A DNA stretch of 49,976 nt from Armatimonadota bacterium (GTDB taxonomy: Bacteria > Armatimonadota > JAAZEB01). Each line of letters opens with the position of its first letter. Position 1 is the stretch's first letter. The stretch covers positions 1 to 49,976 of the forward strand of contig JAAZEM010000028.1 of assembly GCA_012512265.1 (NCBI GenBank), read 5' to 3'. A model generated the notes under the pieces. The model was not told the origin of the DNA, ran no database searches, and was given only the letters and a program-made list of their open reading frames with translations. This document shows positions 43,160 to 49,976 of the stretch, one piece after another. Made by a program: the position numbers and the translations under genes.

Positions 43160-45364
43160 ATGGGCACGCAGGCGACGGTGCGACCAGGAGCCCAAGGAGA
43201 AGCCGCGCGGCGGCGCATCGAGGAGGCCTACCGGGCGCTGCGCGAGAAGGATGTGCGTTGCACCACGCTGGAGCGCGTCCGCCTCCTGATCGAGGCGGAC
43301 GCGGCGGTTCAGGGTCTCCCCCAGCCGCTGCAGCTTGGCCACGGCCTGACGTACCTCCTGGAGCGGATCGGGCTGCCACTCTCCCCGGATGACCAGCTCC
43401 TCGGGCGCATCCACGAGGAGGTGCCAGATCCCGAAGGTGAGCGGCTGTTCCAGGAGGCCGTTACGCGCTGGGGTGGTGACTCGCGCCCCGCCTGGTTGCG
43501 CGATTCGGGCCACGAGTGTTTCGCGTGGGAGCGCCTGCTCCGCCTAGGGCTGTCTGGATTGGAGGCGTTCGCCCGTAGCGAGCGTGAGCGGCGCAAAGCC
43601 GAGGGCGCGAAGGAAGCCTCGCTTCACTTCCTGAAAGGGGCCGAGTTAGTCTATGCCGGGCTCCGCGCCTACGCGCGCCGTTACGCGGCGGCCGCGCGCG
43701 CCGCTGGATTGGAAGAGGCCGGCGCCCGATGCGCGGCGATTGCCGAGCGTCCCCCGCGCCACTTCGCCGAGGCCCTGCAGCTGATCTGGCTCGTCGGCCA
43801 CGTCTACTGCACGATGGTCGCGGCGAATCCGACCCTCACCTTCGGGCGCCTCGACGGGCTCCTCCTCCCCTTTTATCGCGAGGATCTCGCCGCCGGCAGG
43901 CTCACTCCTGACGAGGCCGGCGACCTGATCGAGGAGTTCTACTGCAAGAACAACTTGATCCTCGGGCGGGGCGAGCATCAGATGGGGGGCGACCCGGAGA
44001 AGGACACCGGATGGCGCCGCAACTTGTGCTACGATTCCCCCCAGTACGTTGTGCTCGGCGGGCACCGACGCGACGGCTCCCCGGTCGCCAACGATCTCAC
44101 TCGCCTCTTCCTGGAACGCGTGGTGCCCGGGTTCAAGAACCCGGTGATCGTCCTCCGCTGGACGGACGACCTGCCGGAGCCGCTGTGGCGCCTGGCGTGC
44201 GAGAAGATGCGCGCCAACGCCAGCATGATGGTGTATAACGACGCGGCGGTCATCCCCGCGCTCGTAGACGCCGGCATTGCCGAAGAGGACGCGGTCACCT
44301 ACACGATGCACGGCTGCAACTGGCCCGACGTGCCGGGGATCCAGCGGACAGTGAGCCACTGCGAGCCGCCCTTGCCGAAGCTCTTCCTCACCGCGCTCCT
44401 GGGAGGCGAGGGAGAGACGCCGCCGGTGCTGCCGTGCATCGACACGCTCTACGCGCGGTTCTTCGCGCTCTTCCGCCAGGAGGTCGCCAAGAAGTGCGAC
44501 GAGATCCGCGCGCACCGGGCGCGCTGGGACGAGCTCGCCCCCGGCACCCTACGCGTGGACGACTGCTTCCTGGATGGACCGGTGGCCCGGGCACGCTCGT
44601 GGCAGCTAGGCGGGGTGCAGTATCACACCATCACCTGCACGCTCCACTCGCTCGCCACCACCGCCGACTGCTTCGCCGTCGTGGATGAGCTGGTGTTCCG
44701 TGCGCGCCGCGTCTCGCTGGAGGAGCTGCGCGAGGCGCTTCGGACTGATTTCGCCGAATGCGAGCCACTGCGCCGGCTCTGCCAGGAGGCCCCGAAGTTC
44801 GGCCGCGATGACGACTGCGCCGATCGACACGCCGTGCGCCTGATCGAAGGGCTACTCGCCGCGATCGATGAGGCCAGCGGGCGCGGCACGCCAGAGGCGG
44901 TGACGCTCTTTCGTTGTCTGGAGACGGACATGCGCCACCGGCTTACCGGGGCGCAGACGGGAGCCACGCCGGATGGCCGGCATGCCGGAATGCCCACCAG
45001 CGAGAACACCTCGCCCTCGCCTGGCTCCTGCACGCGCGGGCTCACGGCGATGCTCCATTCCCTCGCGAAGCTGCCGCTGCATCGCATCTGCTCCGGCGCG
45101 CTCAACATCCGGCTGCAACCGCGCCTGGTGGCGGGCGAAGAGGGCCTCTCGCGCCTGGCCGCGCTGCTCCGCGCCTACTTCCGGATGGGCGGGCTGCAGG
45201 CGCAGCTCTCCCTGGCAGACACGGCCACGCTTCGCGATGCCCAGGAGCAACCCGAGGCGCACCGCGACCTGGTCGTCCGGATCACCGGCTACAGCGCCCT
45301 TTTCACCGACATGACGCGCGGCGCCCAGGAGGAGATCATCCGGCGCGAGGAACACGCCGCGTAA
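43160..45364 (+). CDS. Glycyl radical enzyme (PFL-like), unusual active site
   Basis: 734-aa glycyl radical enzyme. Family landmarks are intact: RPPRHFAEALQLIW, GRLDGLLLPFYREDL, and the C-terminal radical loop VRITGYSALFTDM with radical Gly710. The thiyl cysteine is Cys386 in MHGCNWPDVPG. Most non-PFL members have Cys-x-Glu there, the Glu acting as general base; here it is Cys-Asn-Trp. The reaction is therefore unlikely to be a standard diol or choline elimination and cannot be named. Such enzymes need anoxia and a radical-SAM activase, and none is encoded in this window. GAGGGAGA precedes the ATG. Confidence 0.9.
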   Translation: MGTQATVRPGAQGEAARRRIEEAYRALREKDVRCTTLERVRLLIEADAAVQGLPQPLQLGHGLTYLLERIGLPLSPDDQLLGRIHEEVPDPEGERLFQEAVTRWGGDSRPAWLRDSGHECFAWERLLRLGLSGLEAFARSERERRKAEGAKEASLHFLKGAELVYAGLRAYARRYAAAARAAGLEEAGARCAAIAERPPRHFAEALQLIWLVGHVYCTMVAANPTLTFGRLDGLLLPFYREDLAAGRLTPDEAGDLIEEFYCKNNLILGRGEHQMGGDPEKDTGWRRNLCYDSPQYVVLGGHRRDGSPVANDLTRLFLERVVPGFKNPVIVLRWTDDLPEPLWRLACEKMRANASMMVYNDAAVIPALVDAGIAEEDAVTYTMHGCNWPDVPGIQRTVSHCEPPLPKLFLTALLGGEGETPPVLPCIDTLYARFFALFRQEVAKKCDEIRAHRARWDELAPGTLRVDDCFLDGPVARARSWQLGGVQYHTITCTLHSLATTADCFAVVDELVFRARRVSLEELREALRTDFAECEPLRRLCQEAPKFGRDDDCADRHAVRLIEGLLAAIDEASGRGTPEAVTLFRCLETDMRHRLTGAQTGATPDGRHAGMPTSENTSPSPGSCTRGLTAMLHSLAKLPLHRICSGALNIRLQPRLVAGEEGLSRLAALLRAYFRMGGLQAQLSLADTATLRDAQEQPEAHRDLVVRITGYSALFTDMTRGAQEEIIRREEHAA

Positions 45365-45371
45365 TCCGGGC

Positions 45372-47561
45372 TCACTCCTTCCCTTCCGGCGTGATCCGGA
45401 AGTGGTCGAGCCAGTACTCCTGGCCCTTCTTCCCGTTGCCCTGCGTGTAGAGGTAGAAGGTGCGCAGCCGGCGCACCTCGGGGTGAACCTCGCGGATAGC
45501 GCGCACGTCGACCACTACCTCGTGCCACTCGCCATCATCCACCAGGAGCACCTTCTTCAGGTCGCGCGACCGGCCGCAGGCACGCGCCGGGCTCCCGCCC
45601 AGGCAGACCATCCCGCCGCCTCGCATCGCCTGAGGGAACCCCTCCACCCAGATCCCGACCGGCACGCCCGGCGGAACGCGGTAGGAGAAGCGGACCAGGG
45701 GGAAGCGGTCGATATCCCACCCGCGCGGGCGGATGAGCGCGCCCATCACAGCGCCATCATCGGTGGCAAAGACGCGGAGCGAGTGCTTTCCGGAGGCCGC
45801 GGTCGTGTTGTCGATGCGCGATGTGGTGTTGGGCTGCCGGTTGAGGTACCAGCGGTAGAACCACTCCTCGCGGTTCTCCGGCTCGAAATCAACGACCACG
45901 GTCGGCTCCGTCGCCGTCTCCATCGTGGGCAGGCGCACCCCCTCGGGCACGCGCGGCGCGCGGTACCACGCCTCGTTCTCCGCGCCCCGCTCGTAGGCGC
46001 CCAGGTCGGGCGCTTTCCCGACATAGGGGAGTGAGACGCCCTCGCCCTTCTCCCAGCTCACCTCGCGGTCCAGGAGGAGCGTATTCGCGTCCAGGTCCAC
46101 CTTCACGACGCGCGCCTGGCGCTTCCGTGGCCCGATGAAGATCAGGTCGCCCTGCTCGCCGGGGATGCCGAAACCGTCGTAGAACGGGCGTGCGTCTTCC
46201 ACAGGGAGCGTGCGGCCACGCCCGGCCTCCCGCGTTACCGTGAGCGGCGCGCCCGCGTCGAGGGCGGGGCTATCGGGACGCAGGCGGTAGTCGTCGCGCT
46301 CCGCGTCCACGAAGCGCGGGTCGCCATCCAGGTTGCCGGTGAACTGATCCGGGCAAGCGGCGTTCGCCTCCGCCGCGGTGCGGAGTGCACCGGGGCGCCC
46401 GTCATTCCAGGCATAGCGGATGGAGGGCACTCCCGGCTTCGGGCCACAGAAGAGGTTGTGGATGAATCGGTTGTCGCGCCCGATGCTCGGCCCCAGGTTC
46501 AGGGCCACGCCGTCGCCATCCGCGTCGTTGAACGCGAAAAGGTTGTTGAGGAGGACGTTGCCACGGACCATGTGCGGGTCGGGCCGGGCAGAGATATCGA
46601 ACATCTCGAAGCCGGACTCGTAGTTGGCCACGAAGGTGTTCTGGTAGAGCCGCGAGCTGATCATTCCGAACGGCTCCATTTGCTGGTAGCGATAGGCGTG
46701 GATGCTGAGCGGCTGGTAGTAGTTGCGGTAGACCAGGTTGCGCCGGAAGATGCCGTCGCGCGTGAACAGCTTGGCCCGGCCGTCGGCGGAGCCGCTCCCG
46801 TGGTAGGTGTTGGTGATCACGCATCCCTCGAAGAGCGTGCGCGGCGCCGTGAACAGCTCGAAGTTGCGCCCCCAGCGCCCATCGAAGACGCACCCGCGGA
46901 CGACGTTGTGGTGCGAGTCGATCCAGAGGCAGAACGGACAGTGGCCCGCCCGGCCGAAGTGGCACTTCTCGATCACGTTGTGGCTGCTCGCGTTGAGCTG
47001 GAACATGTTGCCCGATACATGCCCGGTCTGCCCCAGCTGCACGGATCGCCACACTTCGAGCTCCTCGTAGCGGTTGTAGTGGCAATCGATCATCCGCGCG
47101 GGGATGTAGCTTCGAGACGCGCCCTCCATACGGCAGCGGCGCAAGATGCAATACCGCGTTGTTTCGAACAGCACCCAGTCGCCCGCCTCGGGCAGCAGGT
47201 GGAAGCCCTCGATAGTGATGTGGTCACGCTCCTTCAGGCGCACGCAGAGGGAAAGCCCATCACTCGACTTCCCGCCCGTGAGAATCGCCCCCAGCCGCTG
47301 CTCCGAGCGATAGGTGATCGGCTTCCCCTTCTCGCCAGAGACGCCCGGCTCGATCACGCCGGCATACCGCCCGGGCAGGAAGGTGGCCGTATCGCCGGGC
47401 CGGAGCGTCTCATTCGCGCGCGCGATGCTCCGCCACGGACGGGCGCGCGTGCCTGGGTTCTCATCGTTTCCATCGGGCGACAGGAAGTACTCCGCGCCGA
47501 GCGCCGGCACGCAGAGAAGCGCCATCCCGAGGAGCAACAGGATTCGGCCGGTTGTCTCCAT
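45372..47561 (-). CDS. Secreted right-handed parallel beta-helix protein
   Basis: 729-aa exported protein. Signal peptide about 5-23 (ILLLLGMALLCVPALGA). The start of the mature protein, YFLSPDGNDENPGTRARPWRSIARA, is the usual opening of DUF1565-type beta-helix and polysaccharide lyase-like proteins. A parallel beta-helix follows (about 60-420, many HNVxxxCxF rungs) and a C-terminal beta-sandwich (about 550-725) resembling a carbohydrate-binding module. Catalytic residues cannot be assigned. It lies 12 nt after the DMT transporter gene and converges on the glycyl radical enzyme gene with a 7-nt gap. GGGAGAAAG precedes the ATG. Confidence 0.85.
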   Translation of the reverse strand: METTGRILLLLGMALLCVPALGAEYFLSPDGNDENPGTRARPWRSIARANETLRPGDTATFLPGRYAGVIEPGVSGEKGKPITYRSEQRLGAILTGGKSSDGLSLCVRLKERDHITIEGFHLLPEAGDWVLFETTRYCILRRCRMEGASRSYIPARMIDCHYNRYEELEVWRSVQLGQTGHVSGNMFQLNASSHNVIEKCHFGRAGHCPFCLWIDSHHNVVRGCVFDGRWGRNFELFTAPRTLFEGCVITNTYHGSGSADGRAKLFTRDGIFRRNLVYRNYYQPLSIHAYRYQQMEPFGMISSRLYQNTFVANYESGFEMFDISARPDPHMVRGNVLLNNLFAFNDADGDGVALNLGPSIGRDNRFIHNLFCGPKPGVPSIRYAWNDGRPGALRTAAEANAACPDQFTGNLDGDPRFVDAERDDYRLRPDSPALDAGAPLTVTREAGRGRTLPVEDARPFYDGFGIPGEQGDLIFIGPRKRQARVVKVDLDANTLLLDREVSWEKGEGVSLPYVGKAPDLGAYERGAENEAWYRAPRVPEGVRLPTMETATEPTVVVDFEPENREEWFYRWYLNRQPNTTSRIDNTTAASGKHSLRVFATDDGAVMGALIRPRGWDIDRFPLVRFSYRVPPGVPVGIWVEGFPQAMRGGGMVCLGGSPARACGRSRDLKKVLLVDDGEWHEVVVDVRAIREVHPEVRRLRTFYLYTQGNGKKGQEYWLDHFRITPEGKE

Positions 47562-47573
47562 TCTTTCTCCCTT

Positions 47574-48479
47574 TCACCGCAGCACTGGCTTCGCCGACGC
47601 GGTCTCCTCCATCAGAGCATCGGCCACATCCTGCGCGGATCGGCGAACGGGGTGGAGGGAGAGGTCGGCGCAGGCGAGGAGCACCAGGAAGGCCCCCGTG
47701 TAGAAACCGGCACCCTGATGCTCTCCGAAGTAGAGGATCCCGATCGCCGCGGTAAGCACAGGGCTCAGAAGGGAGAGCAGGCTGCCATAGGCGGCGCCGG
47801 TGAATTTGTAGGCGTAGGTCATCGTCAGCTGCCCGGCGGTGGCCAGTAGGCCGATCGCCAGGAGCACCAGCCACTCGGCCGGCGTGGGGGGCGACCAGAC
47901 GCGCGCCGCCGGCCAGGCGACCAGGACGATCCCGAAGATCGACTGCGACCAGAAGATGTTGCTCGCGCTATCCGTCCGCCGGCACCGGGTGACGCAGACG
48001 ATGGCAAACCCCGCCGCGATCCCGGAAACGAGCGCGACCAGGTCGCCATACGAGACGGCCTGCATCCCCACCCCGCACAGGAGTCCGGTGCCCACCGCCG
48101 CGGTGAAGATGGCGACCCACTGCCGGAGTCCGACACGCTCTCCCAGGAGAGGCACCGCGAAGAGCGCGGCGAAGATCACGTAGGTGTGGTGGAGCGTCAC
48201 GGCGCGCGCCAGCCCAACCTCCTGGATCGCCCAGTACGAGAGGATGCAGGCAATCCCCCCGCTTACTCCCCGGGCAACGATCCAGGGCCAGTTCCTCCAG
48301 CGCATCTTCTCGAGGCCGAACACGAAGAACAGCGCCACGAGCACCGTGCCGACGACAAACCGCGCCAGCACCATCGTGTAAGAGTGGACCCCGGTCGCGC
48401 CGCGCACCAACGCCGACATGGCGGCGAAGAACACGGCCGAGAGAAGCATCATCCAGATGCCCTTGCGTGCGATCATCAC
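47574..48479 (-). CDS. DMT/EamA-family transporter
   Basis: About 300-aa inner-membrane protein with ten predicted helices in two EamA repeats. The first repeat begins KGIWMMLLSAVFFAAMSALVRG; repeat 2 has WSQSIFGIVLVAWPA. The family exports amino acids, nucleotides or drugs and can import sugars; substrate not predictable. Start is GTG at 48479 or ATG at 48476. Likely co-transcribed with the beta-helix gene downstream. REP-like copy D lies just upstream. Confidence 0.9.
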   Translation of the reverse strand: MMIARKGIWMMLLSAVFFAAMSALVRGATGVHSYTMVLARFVVGTVLVALFFVFGLEKMRWRNWPWIVARGVSGGIACILSYWAIQEVGLARAVTLHHTYVIFAALFAVPLLGERVGLRQWVAIFTAAVGTGLLCGVGMQAVSYGDLVALVSGIAAGFAIVCVTRCRRTDSASNIFWSQSIFGIVLVAWPAARVWSPPTPAEWLVLLAIGLLATAGQLTMTYAYKFTGAAYGSLLSLLSPVLTAAIGILYFGEHQGAGFYTGAFLVLLACADLSLHPVRRSAQDVADALMEETASAKPVLR

Positions 48480-48548
48480 CTGCCGTTCGCCCTCATCCCT
48501 TCCAGAAGCAGCTTCACCCGCGCGAATTCACGACGCGGGTGTAGCATC

Positions 48549-48657
48549 GCGCAGGCAGAGACTCCTGCGCTCCTTCTGAGTAAACGGCCCTACGGGCCTG
48601 TTCGGACCAGCCCGTAGGGCTTCGCTCGCGGGCAGCGCGGATCTTGGGGGTCCGCGC
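48549..48657 (+). repeat. REP/BIME-like intergenic repeat, copy D
   Basis: Shorter, more diverged pair. Right half: AGCCCGTAGGGCTTCGCTCG, GGGCAGCGCGG, hairpin GCGCGGA/TCCGCGC. Left half (minus strand): GGCCCGTAGGGCC and hairpin GCGCAGG/CCTGCGC. The central arms GCCCTACGGGC (48587-48597) and GCCCGTAGGGC (48610-48620) form an 11-bp stem. Confidence 0.72.
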
Positions 48658-48750
48658 CTGATTCTGCCGGGTAGCAGCGGGGGTTTTCAGGCCCGCGCCG
48701 ATGGGGCTGCCGAGGCCTGCGCGGCCAAGCGCCACCCGGGCTCATCCTGG

Positions 48751-49863
48751 TCACGATGCAGTGGTCGACGCTTCGCGCGCGCTCCCCGCTTCCTTCTTCC
48801 GGCCGGCTTTCAAGTAGGTGACCGTCATCCACCCCACGATGCCCAGGGCAACCACCAGTGCCACCGCGAAGATGGCGAAGACGCCCCATTGCGGCTGGAC
48901 AGCCAGCGTCTCCGGGTTGAAGTACGGCGCGACGTAGCTCAGCCGAACCTGGTGCCTTAGGATGGCCATGCATGCCAGCGCAACTGCAATGGCGGCGGTG
49001 CCAAGCCACAGGTGGACGCGCAGTAGCCCGATCGCAGCCACACCCAGTAGGATGCCAAGCCCGAGCAGAAGGAGCGAGGGCGTCATTCCGCCCGAGAAGA
49101 GGTCGAGCGCCGGCTTGGGAAGCGAGAAGAGGAACCAGGTGCCAACCGCCAGGTTCACGGCGGTGGCGCCCGTGAAGAGGCCGATGCCCTGCCGGCGCAT
49201 CCAGGTGGCGAACTCCGGGGCAACCGGGGCCTGGGCCCGAGAGAGCACAGCGATCCAGACGCCGGTCACGGCCAGGGCGCCCACCAGCATATGCGCGAAC
49301 CGAGGCCACACCACCGGGTCGGTCACATTGACATACAGCCCCGCCGCGCTTTGGGCGTAGATGCCGCTCCACTTCTCCGGCGAGAGCATCAGCAGGACGT
49401 TCATCACCCACAGGAAGCCGATAGCGGCAGCCGCCACGGCACTCGCTGTCGCCACCCACGGTTGATGCTTCCCGAGCGCCCGCGGCGCCAGCGCGCAGGC
49501 GTAGTAGCCATAATAGCCAGCGATCAGCAGCGGGATCACGCCCATCCAGAGCCACGCCATCAGCACCGACGACGTGTAGAACAGCTGTCCATAGACCACC
49601 TGAACGAAGAGGAGCGGCGCGACCCCGGTGGTGATGGTGAACGCCGTCACTGACGGGAGCGCCCGGGCAATCACCTCGCTCAACCGGCGCTGGTTCTCAT
49701 CCCGGCGGCCGCGGAAAGCGGCCACCGCGGCGAGGATACCTCCGCCGAGGGTGAAGCTCATCGGCACCAGATGGAGCGTGAAGGTGAGCAGCAGTAGGAA
49801 ATGAACCAGCCAGATAGGCGCCGGCACCGGCACTGCGTCGGGGAGCGGAATGATCGGCATCAT
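48751..49863 (-). CDS. Cytochrome bd-like (CydA-related) membrane protein
   Basis: 370-aa protein with about nine transmembrane helices. The first helices hold His20 and His31 in LVHFLLLLTFTLHLVPMSFTLGGG, similar to the haem-ligating first helix of CydA (F-x-H followed by P, S and a Gly-rich turn). FTITTGVAPLLF then recalls the second conserved block. It is shorter than CydA and lacks an evident quinol loop, so membership of the bd-like superfamily is probable and oxidase activity is not shown. GGAGGTGA precedes the ATG, which overlaps the stop of the upstream gene (ATGA), indicating translational coupling. Confidence 0.65.
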   Translation of the reverse strand: MMPIIPLPDAVPVPAPIWLVHFLLLLTFTLHLVPMSFTLGGGILAAVAAFRGRRDENQRRLSEVIARALPSVTAFTITTGVAPLLFVQVVYGQLFYTSSVLMAWLWMGVIPLLIAGYYGYYACALAPRALGKHQPWVATASAVAAAAIGFLWVMNVLLMLSPEKWSGIYAQSAAGLYVNVTDPVVWPRFAHMLVGALAVTGVWIAVLSRAQAPVAPEFATWMRRQGIGLFTGATAVNLAVGTWFLFSLPKPALDLFSGGMTPSLLLLGLGILLGVAAIGLLRVHLWLGTAAIAVALACMAILRHQVRLSYVAPYFNPETLAVQPQWGVFAIFAVALVVALGIVGWMTVTYLKAGRKKEAGSAREASTTAS

Positions 49864-49976
49864 CGCTTCACCTCCGTAACGGGCAGCTCGGCCGCGGGGG
49901 CCAGGGCATTGGCCGCGGGGCGTCCATCCACGCCCAGCGCGTCCGGCGGCGGCGAGGGCGGCCCAGCCAGGCGGGC
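49860..49976 (-). CDS. Partial gene, C-terminal 38 residues only
   Basis: Runs off the window edge. The visible tail is Pro/Ala-rich and ends LPVTEVKR before a TGA that overlaps the start of the bd-like gene. Its stop-start overlap says it is the preceding gene in that operon, plausibly a respiratory partner subunit such as a cytochrome c, but the family cannot be told. Confidence 0.6.
   Translation of the reverse strand, partial: ARLAGPPSPPPDALGVDGRPAANALAPAAELPVTEVKR

Noticed and set aside
41138-43513. 791-codon minus-strand frame opposite the peptidase gene
   Set aside because: Crosses the boundary between two real plus-strand genes and has antisense-type composition.
1-49976. tRNA, rRNA and CRISPR loci
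   Set aside because: No cloverleaf, rRNA-like segment or direct-repeat array was seen when reading both strands by eye; a covariance-model scan would be needed to exclude a tRNA fully.

Overview
This is about 50 kb of high-GC bacterial chromosome. It carries housekeeping genes (secA, a NIF3-family gene, a STAS regulator), two OmpR-type two-component systems and several very large secreted carbohydrate-active proteins. The mix of a DUF6259-type glycosidase, an exo-rhamnogalacturonan-lyase-like protein, a CBM9 plus TIM-barrel protein, a beta-helix protein, an over-long SecA and sugar-isomerase genes suggests a polysaccharide-degrading Armatimonadota-like bacterium. That placement is inference from gene content; no rRNA or tRNA gene was seen. 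GC bias produces very long open frames opposite real genes (up to about 1,100 codons), and I treated these as shadows.

Layout. 336-4369 (+): DUF815 ATPase, response regulator, histidine kinase, as one operon. 4745-5494 (+): SAM methyltransferase behind a long leader. 5564-9655 (-): giant secreted glycosidase-like protein. 10150-12698: a one-motif group 1 LEA (Em-like) miniprotein, an SDR dehydrogenase, a 112-aa protein with an internal duplication, and an exported DUF5666-like protein. 12736-12892: a compact, fully base-paired element between convergent genes. 19588 down to 12898 (-): a giant lyase-like secreted protein followed at 18 nt by a response regulator and then a histidine kinase whose extracytoplasmic domain has a CxxCH haem-attachment motif. 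20337-21539 (+): REC-GGDEF protein and SWIM zinc-finger protein. 23720 down to 21549 (-): AraC regulator, divergent pterin dehydratase, sugar isomerase. 29962 down to 24069 (-): small membrane protein, DUF192, STAS, NIF3, SecA. 35103 down to 30233 (-): CBM9/TIM-barrel protein and a repeat-containing Tyr-rich secreted protein. 40334 down to 35283 (-): TPR, GtrA, YfhO and phospholipase C-like proteins. 41159-45364 (+): M28/DUF4910 peptidase and a glycyl radical enzyme. 49976 down to 45372 (-): a partial gene, a cytochrome bd-like membrane protein, a DMT transporter and a beta-helix protein.

Non-coding structure is the most unusual part. Four intergenic copies of a REP/BIME-like paired-hairpin repeat (about 9785, 19955, 23880, 48549) share a core, and one of them sits between 20-bp perfect inverted repeats. 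The 12736-12892 element folds as hairpin, three-way junction, hairpin with almost no unpaired sequence. Several sigma70-type promoters can be read directly, including one that would make the DUF192 mRNA leaderless and a pair of overlapping divergent promoters with an operator-like dyad at 40622-40671.
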